This document shows positions 1 to 7,784 of a stretch of DNA of 64,000 nucleotides, one piece after another (position 1 is the first letter of the stretch; each line of letters begins with the position of its first letter). The notes under the pieces were generated by a model. That model had not been told where the DNA came from. It saw nothing but the letters and a program-made list of their open reading frames with translations, and did no database searches. The position numbers were made by a program, and so were the translations under genes. Source of the stretch: Mesobacillus jeotgali (GTDB lineage: Bacteria > Bacillota > Bacilli > Bacillales > Cytobacillaceae); the NCBI RefSeq assembly GCF_031759225.1, contig NZ_CP134494.1, positions 1,052,501 through 1,116,500 of the forward strand, given 5' to 3'.

Positions 1-67
1 AGCCAAGCGGTAAGGCAACGGACTTTGACTCCGTCATGCGTTGGTTCGAATCCAGCTAGCCCAGCCA
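1..67 (+). tRNA. tRNA-Gln (anticodon TTG), 5' end cut by the window
   Basis: The window opens inside the D arm. The anticodon loop carries TTG between pairing arms, the T loop has the canonical GGTTCGAATCC, and the encoded CCA closes at 67. About eight acceptor-arm bases lie outside the window. It is the first visible gene of a five-tRNA cluster on the same strand. Confidence 0.93.
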
Positions 68-72
68 TTTTT

Positions 73-147
73 GCGGAAGTAGTTCAGTGGTAGAATACAA
101 CCTTGCCAAGGTTGGGGTCGCGGGTTCGAATCCCGTCTTCCGCTCCA
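73..147 (+). tRNA. tRNA-Gly (GCC)
   Basis: Acceptor arm GCGGAAG pairs with CTTCCGC. The anticodon loop reads CTTGCCAAG, giving anticodon GCC. The T arm contains GGGTTCGAATCCC and CCA is encoded. It lies five bases after the Gln gene, so both are probably processed from one transcript. Confidence 0.95.
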
Positions 148-156
148 AAAGTATAT

Positions 157-231
157 GGCGGCATAGCCAAGTGGTAAGGCAAAGGTCTGCAAAACCTTTA
201 TTCACCGGTTCAAATCCGGTTGCCGCCTCCA
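157..231 (+). tRNA. tRNA-Cys (GCA)
   Basis: Acceptor arm GGCGGCA pairs with TGCCGCC. The anticodon loop is TCTGCAAAA (GCA), the T loop GGTTCAAATCC, and CCA is encoded at 229-231. Confidence 0.95.
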
Positions 232-273
232 CTAATGATTTAGTGGCAGCAAGAAAGCAAGACATTTTAATAT

Positions 274-358
274 GCCGGTGTGGCGGAATTGGCAGACGCG
301 CACGACTCAAAATCGTGTTCCTTCTGGAGTGTCGGTTCGACCCCGACCACCGGTACCA
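274..358 (+). tRNA. tRNA-Leu (CAA)
   Basis: A class II tRNA of 85 bases with a long variable arm. The anticodon stem CACGA/TCGTG encloses CTCAAAA, giving anticodon CAA for the UUG codon. Acceptor GCCGGTG pairs with CACCGGT with a terminal G-T pair, and CCA is encoded. Confidence 0.93.
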
Positions 359-410
359 CTTTTATTTTAAACAGGATCTCCTGTTTTCTTTATTTCATAG
401 AGATATGTAT

Positions 411-484
411 GCGGGTGTAGTTTAGTGGTAAAACCTCAGCCTTCCAAGCTGATGATGAGGGTTCGATTCCCTTCACCCGCTCCA
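411..484 (+). tRNA. tRNA-Gly (TCC)
   Basis: Acceptor GCGGGTG pairs with CACCCGC. The anticodon loop CTTCCAA gives TCC. The T arm GGGTTCGATTCCC and encoded CCA are present. This is the second glycine tRNA of the cluster and its last gene; a terminator follows. Confidence 0.95.
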
Positions 485-497
485 TACATACGTGACT

Positions 498-541
498 AAC
501 GCAGTATGTCGTTTCCAGAAAACGATATGCTGCGTTTTTTC
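498..541 (+). terminator. Intrinsic terminator of the tRNA cluster
   Basis: A long hairpin begins AACGCAGTATGTCGTTT and its second arm mirrors it with few mismatches (AAACGATATGCTGCGTT). A run of T residues follows directly. It ends the tRNA transcript. Confidence 0.9.
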
Positions 542-578
542 TTTGTCTATGTCATAACTGAATCTTGTTTTTTATAGT

Positions 579-667
579 GTTTGTAAAATAAACGGAAAAA
601 TTTCGCTTAAATTGAAAAAGACCCTAAATTCCTTAAGAATAAGGGTCGTTTTTCCGTTTATTTCATC
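579..667 (-). repeat. Dispersed ~90-bp palindromic element, copy 1
   Basis: Outer arms AAATAAACGGAAAAA and TTTTTCCGTTTATTT face each other. Between them lies a hairpin of GACCC...GGGTC type with a T run. Reverse-complemented, the whole stretch aligns almost end to end with 17615-17705 (about 80% identity by eye, few gaps). It lies between convergent transcription units, so its hairpin could act as a terminator. No coding potential is visible. Confidence 0.75.
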
Positions 668-699
668 CAATTCGTTGTTTTTTGTCTTGTTTTTAACAG

Positions 700-830
700 G
701 TAACCGGAATATCTCCGCTTATTCTAGCTTCATAAGCGTCCTCTATACACAATAGCCGGAATAACTCCGCTTATTGCCCTTTATAACATCCTCTATATAC
801 AATAGCCGGAAATTCTCCGCTTATGATACT
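700..830. repeat. Three-unit array of CCGGAAT...CTCCGCTTAT motifs, period ~52/50 bp
   Basis: The motif CCGGAA-N4-CTCCGCTTAT starts at 704, 756 and 806, i.e. with spacings of 52 and 50 bp. Units two and three also share TCCTCTATA-ACAATAG upstream of the motif. The same TAAGCGG/CCGGAA words return at 17.5 and 28.5 kb. Together with the element at 579-667 it fills the convergent gap between the tRNA cluster and the B3/4 gene; I see no gene in 541-886. Confidence 0.7.
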
Positions 831-872
831 CATCCTCCATGATCATCACCAATGAATGATCATCACACCAAA

Positions 873-896
873 AGAAAAAGGATGCATCAGCATCCC
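873..896 (-). terminator. Terminator of the B3/4-domain gene
   Basis: On the minus strand GGATGC-TGAT-GCATCC is followed by TTTTTC. The gene's own stop codon lies inside the hairpin. Confidence 0.75.
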
Positions 897-1555
897 AAAA
901 TTCTATATGTGCCTGATCCGCCATGGATTTGGATAAACATGTTCATGAGTGACTCAGTCATTTTTTGCTTACTTTCTGGGGAAGAAGAAGGTCTTAAATA
1001 GACGATTTGCAGGGCATTTGTTGTTTTTTCAGTTACGGCTGTCCTTTCCGAATCGACAAATGGGCTGCCAAATGGTCCTTGTTCATCCGCAGAGATCAGC
1101 AGGTTGGCCATGTTATTGGTACGTCCATTCAAACCTGTGTATTCTTCGTTTTCTTTACCTATTTTAATCGTTACATTCCCCATTAGCTTATCACTGTCAT
1201 AAACGCCAATTGGTATTTGATATTCAAGTGAGAAGAAATTATTTAAATCAATCGCACTATGTATAGGTTGGAGATAATTCTGCTTTGCAATCCGGCGGTA
1301 GAGGGCTTCCGCTGAGTGTCTATAGCGGTTTGGATCCTTTCCAGTTGTTTTGAATATTGCACGCCATTCTTTGATGCCTTCGAGATCGGTTACGTTTTTT
1401 TCCAGAAGGTCGAAGTAAATAGATTCCTGGAAAAGCTGGAGCCTGCCTTTTAACATTTGCGGAGACTCGTCAACCTGGATGTCTCTATACTGGATGATCC
1501 CGACTGAAAACCCGGGAACCAGATCACATATTGTCTTGGAAACTTGAATTTCCAT
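887..1555 (-). CDS. B3/4-domain protein (PheT editing-domain-like)
   Basis: A 222-residue soluble protein resembling the B3/B4 domain of the phenylalanyl-tRNA synthetase beta subunit, as a free-standing domain. In PheRS this domain performs editing; free homologues are thought to hydrolyse mischarged aminoacyl-tRNAs, but the substrate of this protein cannot be told from sequence. Visible family features are WRAIFKTTGKDPNRYRHS near residues 75-95 and the C-terminal GPFGSPFVDSERTAV block. The start at 1555 is chosen because GGAGGTGG lies about six bases upstream; an in-frame ATG at 1594 lacks such a site. It is divergent from queG with about 100 bp between, a neighbourhood seen in other Bacillaceae. 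No signal peptide or membrane segment is seen. Confidence 0.8.
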   Translation of the reverse strand: MEIQVSKTICDLVPGFSVGIIQYRDIQVDESPQMLKGRLQLFQESIYFDLLEKNVTDLEGIKEWRAIFKTTGKDPNRYRHSAEALYRRIAKQNYLQPIHSAIDLNNFFSLEYQIPIGVYDSDKLMGNVTIKIGKENEEYTGLNGRTNNMANLLISADEQGPFGSPFVDSERTAVTEKTTNALQIVYLRPSSSPESKQKMTESLMNMFIQIHGGSGTYRILGC

Positions 1556-1660
1556 TGATTCCACCTCCAAATCTGCTTTAAAATAGTTTATCATAAAAGT
1601 AATTTGCTTTTAAATTTATGGATTCCAATATAGATATCAAGCAGAAAGGAGGAAACCCAA

Positions 1661-2818
1661 ATGGATACAGCAAGCCTGAAGAATGACATTATAGCTTACA
1701 GCAAAACGATTGGCATCGATAAAATTGGTTTTGCATCCCCATCTGCCTTTGAAGAGATGAAGGTCAGGTTATACAGGCAGCAGGAACTCCAATATCAATC
1801 CGGGTTCGAGGAAAAAGATATTGAGAAGAGAACAGAGCCTGGCCTGATTTTTGACCGTCCTAAATCCATCATTTCGATTGCTCTCGCTTATCCCTCTAAG
1901 ATGAAGACGAAGGTTGTCAGCAAGAAGGGGGAACGGCGGGGTATCTTTTGCCGTGCTTCATGGGGGACAGACTATCACATGGTCCTCAGGGACAGACTGA
2001 AAAAACTGGAGGATTACATTGCTTTGAAGGTACCTGAAGCCAGGTTCAAGTCGATGGTCGACACAGGCGAACTTGTTGACAGGGCAGTAGCCGAGAGGGC
2101 AGGTATAGGGTGGAGCGGCAAGAACTGTTCAATCATTACACCGGAGTTCGGTTCATATGTTTATTTGGGTGAGATGATCACGAATATTCCGTTTGAACCC
2201 GACACACCAATGGAGGATCGTTGTGGCAGCTGCAATAAATGTGTGGATGTCTGTCCCACAGGCGCACTTGTACAGGGTGGGCAGCTGGATGCTCAAAAAT
2301 GCATTGCATTCGTGACACAGACTAAGGGCTTTTTGGCAGACGAGTTCCGTGAAAAGCTTGGAAACCGCTTGTATGGCTGTGATACTTGCCAAACAGTTTG
2401 TCCTGAGAACAAAGGGAAGGATTTTCACTTCCATGAAGAAATGGAACCAGACCCTGAGATTGCGAAGCCGCTACTTAAACCTTTGCTAAGCATAAGCAAT
2501 CGAGAGTTCAAAGAAAAGTTCGGACATGTATCTGGGTCATGGCGGGGGAAAAAGCCTATCCAGCGTAATGCAATTATTGCTCTTGCACATTATAAGGATG
2601 AAACGGCAATACCTGATTTGACCATGGTAATGAAGAATGACCCAAGACCTGTACTCAGAGGGACCGCAGCATGGGCGCTTGGCAAGATTGGCGGACCTGA
2701 GGCGTTGGAGGCTCTGAAGCTAGCTTCTGCTGTTGAGATGGATGAAGAAGTTCTAAATGAGATCAATAAGGGCATGGAGTTTTACAAAGATAACTCAGAT
2801 TCGAATATAACTGTGTAG
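1661..2818 (+). CDS. queG: Epoxyqueuosine reductase QueG
   Basis: Performs the last step of queuosine synthesis in tRNA, reducing epoxyqueuosine with cobalamin and two 4Fe-4S clusters. The 385 residues contain the N-terminal cobalamin/reductase domain with the conserved VDTGELVDR (Asp134 is the expected catalytic acid). Two ferredoxin-type Cys sets follow: C188, C191, C194, C198 and C214, C240, C243, C247. The tail (about 300-375) is HEAT-like (AIPDLTMVMKNDPRPVLRGT), as in Bacillus QueG/YhbA. AAAGGAGG stands before the ATG. It opens a queG-yhbB-trmL cluster with the same order as B. subtilis yhbA-yhbB-cspR. Two of these three genes act on the tRNA wobble position. Confidence 0.95.
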   Translation: MDTASLKNDIIAYSKTIGIDKIGFASPSAFEEMKVRLYRQQELQYQSGFEEKDIEKRTEPGLIFDRPKSIISIALAYPSKMKTKVVSKKGERRGIFCRASWGTDYHMVLRDRLKKLEDYIALKVPEARFKSMVDTGELVDRAVAERAGIGWSGKNCSIITPEFGSYVYLGEMITNIPFEPDTPMEDRCGSCNKCVDVCPTGALVQGGQLDAQKCIAFVTQTKGFLADEFREKLGNRLYGCDTCQTVCPENKGKDFHFHEEMEPDPEIAKPLLKPLLSISNREFKEKFGHVSGSWRGKKPIQRNAIIALAHYKDETAIPDLTMVMKNDPRPVLRGTAAWALGKIGGPEALEALKLASAVEMDEEVLNEINKGMEFYKDNSDSNITV

Positions 2819-2819
2819 G

Positions 2820-2853
2820 AAGGATGGATTTCGCAAAATCCATTCTTTTTTTA
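2820..2853 (+). terminator. Terminator after queG
   Basis: GGATGGATTT and AAATCCATTC pair around a short loop and are followed by seven T residues. It separates queG from yhbB. Confidence 0.75.
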
Positions 2854-2907
2854 TGCGTGAAAATCTGGAACTCTTCATAAATATGAAAGGTGAAGGGAGA
2901 GATGAAC

Positions 2908-3804
2908 ATGCGTGAACAACTGCAGGAACTTCTGGAACAGCGTGTCCTTCAATGTGTTTCCATGCCGCGAAATCAGCTGCACGAGTGTCCAGCTATAGAG
3001 CTGAAAAAACAAAGCTTTGCCAACAGGTCTGCTGAAATTGTAAAAGCAAAGGCAAATGGCAGGGTTAAAGAGAAGGTTGAAGAGAAGGAAAATGCTGCAG
3101 TGTTATATGAGGTGCACTTTCAATATTTAATTAAGCACCGTGGTTTATTTTACATGGAGGAAGAGGTAGAGAAAAGACAGGCTGAATTTTACAAGGGTGT
3201 GCTTGTGAGGGATGAAAAGCTTAAAGAGAACCAGGGTTCTCATGACGACAGAGAAGGGATATTGCCTGCTTTTGCTCAGAGGGAGGAAGAGCAGGAGAGG
3301 AAGGGTTTCAGATATGACAGGCTGAAGGCCGTTCAATATGCTGAAAGATGGTGGAATGATTTTAACCCTGCCTATAAGAAGTTCGAGGTCGACTGTACCA
3401 ATTATATCTCTCAATGCCTGCATCAGGGCGGAGCGCCGATGCGAGGGTATCCTAACCGCAGCAATGGCTGGTGGATGCAGGATGATAATTGGAGCTTCAG
3501 CTGGTCTGTCGCCAATGCGATGCGCTGGCACATCCCAGGATCCAAGCTGGGCTTGAGGGGAAGAGAAGTGAACAGTGCAGAAAAGCTGAAGCTGGGAGAT
3601 GTCATTTGCTATGATTTTGAGGGGGATGGACGTTTCGACCATACCACCATTGTGACAGGTCATGATGCTGATGGCATGCCGCTGGTCAATGCCCATACGT
3701 ATAACAGCAGAATGAGATACTGGGCGTATGAGGATTCAACTGCCTATACCCCGAATATTAAATACAAGTTTTTTACGATTACAGATGATTCCGAGGATAA
3801 TTAA
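2908..3804 (+). CDS. yhbB: Amidase-domain protein, YhbB-like
   Basis: A 298-residue protein with a charged, Glu/Lys-rich N-terminal half (about 1-140, coiled-coil-like) and a C-terminal cysteine-amidase-like domain of the Amidase_6 type (about 145-295). The putative catalytic Cys is in VDCTNYISQ, and the His in FDHTTIVTGHD; NAHTYNSR near the end is also typical. The family is linked with cell-wall or spore functions, but the substrate is unknown. No clear signal peptide is visible. Of several possible starts (GTG 2890, ATG 2902, ATG 2908) I chose 2908 because AAGGGAG ends about eight bases before it. The neighbours match B. subtilis yhbA-yhbB-cspR. Confidence 0.82.
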   Translation: MREQLQELLEQRVLQCVSMPRNQLHECPAIELKKQSFANRSAEIVKAKANGRVKEKVEEKENAAVLYEVHFQYLIKHRGLFYMEEEVEKRQAEFYKGVLVRDEKLKENQGSHDDREGILPAFAQREEEQERKGFRYDRLKAVQYAERWWNDFNPAYKKFEVDCTNYISQCLHQGGAPMRGYPNRSNGWWMQDDNWSFSWSVANAMRWHIPGSKLGLRGREVNSAEKLKLGDVICYDFEGDGRFDHTTIVTGHDADGMPLVNAHTYNSRMRYWAYEDSTAYTPNIKYKFFTITDDSEDN

Positions 3805-3837
3805 TGGCTTTGCGAACATGCTGCAGCGCCATTTCTT

Positions 3838-3865
3838 TTGTTGTGCAGGAGTGTAGTGGTATAAT
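3838..3865 (+). promoter_or_regulatory. Candidate extended -10 promoter for trmL
   Basis: TGGTATAAT at 3857-3865 forms an extended -10 element; the -35 (TTGTTG at 3838) is weak. It lies about 30 bp upstream of the trmL start, inside the short yhbB-trmL gap. Confidence 0.5.
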
Positions 3866-3894
3866 AGTTGTAGTTTTTATTAGAGGTGAAAGTC

Positions 3895-4374
3895 ATGGCA
3901 TTGCATGTTGTATTATACCAGCCGCTCATTCCAGCAAACACTGGCAATATTGCGCGCACATGTGCTGGTACGGATACCGAGCTTCACTTAATCAGGCCGT
4001 TAGGGTTCTCGACGGATGACAAGATGTTGAAGAGGGCAGGTTTGGATTATTGGGAGCATGTGAAGATTCACTACTATGATTCGCTTGAGGATTTTTATCA
4101 ACAGAACGAGGGTGGAGAATTCTTCTATGTGACCAAATTTGGAAAAAAGGCGCATTCCGATTTTGATTATAGTGCAACCGAAAAGGATTTCTTCTTTATT
4201 TTTGGCAGGGAGACAACAGGATTGCCAAAAGAAGTGATTGAGAGCAATATGGAAACATGCCTGAGGCTGCCTATGAATGAAAATATTCGTTCATTAAATC
4301 TGTCTAATACGGCCGCGATTTTGATTTATGAAGCGCTTAGACAGCAGGACTATCGCGATTTGCGTAAATACTAG
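3895..4374 (+). CDS. trmL: tRNA (cytidine/uridine-34-2'-O)-methyltransferase TrmL
   Basis: A SPOUT-class methyltransferase that 2'-O-methylates the wobble nucleotide of tRNA-Leu isoacceptors using SAM. The 159 residues match the family length. Hallmarks: N-terminal LYQPLIPANTGNIARTCAGT, the knot motif FGRETTGLPKE, and LRLPMNENIRSLNLSNTAAI near the C-terminus. The start at ATG 3895 follows GAGGTG; an upstream in-frame GTG at 3886 overlaps that site. Known as CspR in B. subtilis. Confidence 0.95.
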   Translation: MALHVVLYQPLIPANTGNIARTCAGTDTELHLIRPLGFSTDDKMLKRAGLDYWEHVKIHYYDSLEDFYQQNEGGEFFYVTKFGKKAHSDFDYSATEKDFFFIFGRETTGLPKEVIESNMETCLRLPMNENIRSLNLSNTAAILIYEALRQQDYRDLRKY

Positions 4375-4401
4375 GAGGCCAATTTGCGGCCTCCTTTTTG
4401 G
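4373..4401 (+). terminator. Terminator after trmL
   Basis: AGGAGGCC and GGCCTCCT form a perfect 8-bp stem with a seven-base loop, followed by TTTTT. Confidence 0.92.
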
Positions 4402-4431
4402 TATGGGAAATGAGGAAAGGAGCTGTTACAA

Positions 4432-5181
4432 ATGAACCAGGTAGTTGAAACAATTCTTAACCATCGCTCAGTAAGAAATTTTAAAAATCAGGCACTCGAT
4501 CGTGAGCAGATCGAAGTCATTGTAAAGAGCGCGCAGGCGGCATCCACTTCAAGCTTCATCCAGGCCTATTCGATCATTGGGGTTACGGATCAAAATAAGA
4601 AGGACAAGCTGGCTGAAATTGCCGGGAACCAGGCTTATGTTGCGGCCAATGGACATTTCTTTGTGTTCTGCGCAGATCTCCATCGCCATAAGGTCATAGC
4701 GGAGTTGGAAGGTACAGATCTGGATGACTCGATAGAAAGCACAGAAAAATTCATGGTTGCCTTGATCGATGCAGCACTGGCGGCCCAGAATGCTGCTGTC
4801 GCAGCCGAATCTATGGGGCTAGGCATTTGCTATATTGGCGGGATACGCAATGATCTGGAAGCTGTGAAGGAAGTTTTGAAGACACCTGACCATGTAATCC
4901 CTCTATTCGGCATGGCAGTAGGCTATCCTGACCAGGAAACGGACCTGAAACCGCGCCTGCCGCTCGAGCATGTGTATATGGAAAATGAGTATCAGCAAGA
5001 CCGGGCATTGTTTGAAAAGCAGCTCGACGATTATAATGCGGTTACTTCGCAATACTACCGTGAAAGAACAGGCGGAAAACGTGAGGACACCTGGACTGGC
5101 CAGATGGCAAAAATGCTTGGGCGGAAATCGAGGATGTACATGAAGGGGTTTGTAGAAAAACAGAATCTGAATAAAAAATAA
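4432..5181 (+). CDS. nfrA: NADPH-dependent FMN oxidoreductase NfrA-like
   Basis: A flavin reductase/nitroreductase of the NfsA/NfrA group, 249 residues like B. subtilis NfrA1. It uses NADPH to reduce FMN, nitroaromatics and other electrophiles in the cytosol. Hallmarks are NHRSVRNF at residues 11-18 (FMN phosphate binding), QAASTSSFIQAYSIIG, AAESMGLGICYIGGIRN and the C-terminal SQYYRERTGGKREDTW. GAGGAAAGGAG precedes the ATG. It has its own terminator and looks monocistronic. Confidence 0.93.
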   Translation: MNQVVETILNHRSVRNFKNQALDREQIEVIVKSAQAASTSSFIQAYSIIGVTDQNKKDKLAEIAGNQAYVAANGHFFVFCADLHRHKVIAELEGTDLDDSIESTEKFMVALIDAALAAQNAAVAAESMGLGICYIGGIRNDLEAVKEVLKTPDHVIPLFGMAVGYPDQETDLKPRLPLEHVYMENEYQQDRALFEKQLDDYNAVTSQYYRERTGGKREDTWTGQMAKMLGRKSRMYMKGFVEKQNLNKK

Positions 5182-5192
5182 TGATAGAAAAG

Positions 5193-5226
5193 TAAAAAGC
5201 TGCCAATCGGCAGCTTTTTATTTTTT
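5193..5226 (+). terminator. Bidirectional terminator between nfrA and a small minus-strand gene
   Basis: AAAAAGCTGCC-AATC-GGCAGCTTTTT is symmetrical, with an A run before and a T run after, so it can act on both strands. The stop codon of the minus-strand small gene (5218-5220) lies in its T-rich arm. Confidence 0.88.
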
Positions 5227-5313
5227 CGTGATCCCCGGCTTATCATCGTAACCTGAAGTGAAGATTGCAGCCAAGAATGCTACTGTAACGCCAATTATAA
5301 GAATGAGTTTCAT
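5218..5313 (-). CDS. Small membrane-anchored hypothetical protein (31 aa)
   Basis: A 31-residue frame starting MKLILIIGVTVAFLAAIF, a single hydrophobic helix, followed by the polar tail TSGYDDKPGITKK. GGGAGG lies nine bases before the ATG. It ends within the shared terminator. Function is unknown; short one-helix proteins of this type are often missed by annotation. The site, the codon pattern and the helix-plus-tail organisation make it credible. Confidence 0.65.
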   Translation of the reverse strand: MKLILIIGVTVAFLAAIFTSGYDDKPGITKK

Positions 5314-5518
5314 GTATGTAAGCCTCCCTGTTTTGTCGTTTTGTCCATATAGAATTCATTATATCCTATTATATCGCAACTGTGAAGGATGGGCTTATTT
5401 TTTCATTGAAGACTTAAAAAAGGACAATCATCCAAGCGGAACGTTTACGCATGTTCAAATTGTTTGCTGCATAGAATTTATTAATCGTCTCTTGATAACG
5501 CTAGATGGGGAGGTCCAT

Positions 5519-7414
5519 ATGGATATTTTAAAAAAGATTGAAATGTATCGCCAGGGTGAAGAAAAGCTGAAATGGGAAGGGACGTTCAGGGAGTATCTTG
5601 AAATTGTGAAGGAACAGCCATGGGTTGCTCAATCGGCACATTCGCGTGTATATAATATGATCAAGGACGCAGGGATTGAAAATGATAAAAGCAAAAAGCG
5701 CTATTCCTTCTTCAATTCACAGTTATTCGGACTTGAAGAAGCATTGGAAAGACTAGTTGAGGAGTATTTTCATCCAGCTGCGAAAAGGCTCGATGTCAGA
5801 AAACGGATTCTATTGCTGATGGGACCAGTAAGCGGCGGTAAATCGACTCTGGTGACAATGCTGAAAAGGGGGCTGGAGGCGTATTCGCATACAGATAGAG
5901 GAGCAATTTATGCGATCAAAGGCTGCCCAATGCATGAAGACCCACTTCATATGATTCCACATCATTTGCGCAAAGATTTTTATGATGAATATGGCATCCG
6001 GATTGAAGGGAATTTATCGCCACTTAATATGATGAGGCTTGAACAGGAATATGGCGGCAGGATTGAAGATGTCATAGTGGAAAGAATTTTCTTCTCTGAA
6101 GATAAGCGGACAGGGATTGGCACATTCAGTCCTTCAGATCCGAAATCCCAGGATATTGCCGATTTGACAGGAAGCATCGATTTCTCCACAATTGCGGAAT
6201 ATGGTTCTGAATCTGATCCGCGTGCCTACCGTTTTGATGGAGAATTGAATAAGGCAAACCGCGGGATGATGGAGTTCCAGGAAATGCTGAAGTGTGATGA
6301 GAAATTCCTCTGGCATTTGCTGAGCCTGACGCAGGAGGGCAATTTCAAAGCAGGACGTTTCGCGCTTATCAGTGCCGACGAACTGATTGTTGCACACACG
6401 AACGAAACGGAATACCGCTCATTCATCTCCAATAAAAAGAATGAAGCCCTGCATTCACGGATTATCGTGATGCCGATTCCTTATAATTTAAAAGTGTCCG
6501 AAGAAGAGAAAATCTATGACAAGATGATTAGGGAAAGCGATGTAAACGATGTCCATATCGCGCCGCATACTCTGAGGGTGGCTGCGATGTTCACGATACT
6601 GACTCGCCTGAAGGATCCGAAAAAAGGCGATATTGACCTGATCAAGAAGATGAGGCTTTATGATGGCGAGAGTGTCGAAGGATACAATAGAGCTGATGTT
6701 GAGGAATTGAAAAAAGAGCATCAGGATGAAGGTATGAGTGGTATTGACCCTCGTTATGTCATTAATCGGATTTCCTCCACAATCATCAGGAAGGAAGTCA
6801 AAACGATTAATGCATTAGACGTCCTGAGATCACTAAAGGAAGGTCTTGATCAGCATCCATCAATTACGGCCGAGACAAGAGAGCGCTATTTGAACTATAT
6901 TTCGATTGCCCGGAAAGAGTATGACGATATCGCCAAGAAGGAAGTACAAAAGGCATTTGTTTACTCTTATGAAGAGTCAGCCAAAACGCTTATGGATAAT
7001 TACCTTGATAATGTTGAGGCGTATTGCAATAAGGCGAAAATGCGTGATCAGCTGACTGGTGAGGAAATCAATCCGGATGAGAAACTGATGCGCTCGATCG
7101 AAGAGCAGATCGGTATCTCCGAAAATGCGAAGAAAGCCTTCCGTGAAGAGATTTTGATCAGGATCTCTGCCTATGCGCGTAAAGGCAAGAGGTTCGATTA
7201 CAACTCTCATGATCGCCTGCGTGAAGCAATCCAGAAAAAGCTCTTTGCTGACCTGAAGGATGTCGTCAAAATCACGACATCTACAAAGACACCTGATGAG
7301 ACGCAGTTGAAGAAAATCAATAACGTAGTTGCGAGATTGATTGATGAGCATGGGTATAACTCTACCTCAGCAAATGAATTGCTGCGATATGTTGGAAGTC
7401 TGTTAAATAGATAG
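5519..7414 (+). CDS. prkA: PrkA AAA+ serine protein kinase/protease
   Basis: A 631-residue cytosolic PrkA, the same length as B. subtilis PrkA. The N-terminal AAA+ domain carries the Walker A motif GPVSGGKST at residues 102-110. The C-terminal region contains the kinase-like PrkA domain. In B. subtilis it belongs to the mother-cell sporulation programme, has been described as a kinase and an ATP-dependent protease, and is functionally tied to YhbH. The start at 5519 follows GGGGAGG; the frame stays open further upstream but without a site or similarity. It is followed by its own terminator, a small gene, and yhbH. Confidence 0.95.
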   Translation: MDILKKIEMYRQGEEKLKWEGTFREYLEIVKEQPWVAQSAHSRVYNMIKDAGIENDKSKKRYSFFNSQLFGLEEALERLVEEYFHPAAKRLDVRKRILLLMGPVSGGKSTLVTMLKRGLEAYSHTDRGAIYAIKGCPMHEDPLHMIPHHLRKDFYDEYGIRIEGNLSPLNMMRLEQEYGGRIEDVIVERIFFSEDKRTGIGTFSPSDPKSQDIADLTGSIDFSTIAEYGSESDPRAYRFDGELNKANRGMMEFQEMLKCDEKFLWHLLSLTQEGNFKAGRFALISADELIVAHTNETEYRSFISNKKNEALHSRIIVMPIPYNLKVSEEEKIYDKMIRESDVNDVHIAPHTLRVAAMFTILTRLKDPKKGDIDLIKKMRLYDGESVEGYNRADVEELKKEHQDEGMSGIDPRYVINRISSTIIRKEVKTINALDVLRSLKEGLDQHPSITAETRERYLNYISIARKEYDDIAKKEVQKAFVYSYEESAKTLMDNYLDNVEAYCNKAKMRDQLTGEEINPDEKLMRSIEEQIGISENAKKAFREEILIRISAYARKGKRFDYNSHDRLREAIQKKLFADLKDVVKITTSTKTPDETQLKKINNVVARLIDEHGYNSTSANELLRYVGSLLNR

Positions 7415-7421
7415 TCAGAGT

Positions 7422-7447
7422 GAGGACCTGCAGATTGCAGGTCCTTT
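7422..7447 (+). terminator. Terminator after prkA
   Basis: GGACCTGC-AGATT-GCAGGTCC is a perfect stem, but it is followed only by TTT, so termination may be partial. Confidence 0.7.
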
Positions 7448-7499
7448 AAAGTTTATAAAACGCTGATAGCGGGAATAGTACAGGCAAGAGGTGATTGAA

Positions 7500-7682
7500 A
7501 TGGCTAAAAATGAATTGCCAAAAAACTATGTCCCCAAAAATAGTTCCATGGCTCGCAATGAAGAAGAAATTGATAATCTTGGAAAGCAAATGGAACACCG
7601 AAGAACAGGTGAAGTGTTGAAAGAGGATTATGATAAAGTACCAGATCCAATCCAATTTGATACATCGAATGAAAAGAAATAA
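7500..7682 (+). CDS. Small hydrophilic hypothetical protein between prkA and yhbH
   Basis: A 60-residue, strongly charged protein beginning MAKNELPKNYVPKNSS and ending in DTSNEKK, without any hydrophobic segment. GAGGTG stands seven bases before the ATG. Composition and size resemble small spore or stress proteins, but no family is recognised. It sits between two sporulation-associated genes, so a sporulation role is a guess. It has its own terminator. Confidence 0.7.
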   Translation: MAKNELPKNYVPKNSSMARNEEEIDNLGKQMEHRRTGEVLKEDYDKVPDPIQFDTSNEKK

Positions 7683-7713
7683 CCTTTGCTGAATATGCAG
7701 AGGTTATTTTTTT
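7680..7713 (+). terminator. Terminator of the small gene
   Basis: AATAACCT and AGGTTATT pair around a loop and are followed by a run of T residues. Confidence 0.82.
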
Positions 7714-7784
7714 TGCAGAAATGACGATATGCTCCAACATGATTGGAGCTTGCTACTGGCTTTCGAAGTTAACTCAGTGGTCAT

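Noticed and set aside
541..886. T-box or other riboswitch downstream of the tRNA cluster
   Set aside because: No specifier loop or T-box sequence; the region consists of repeats and terminators between convergent genes.
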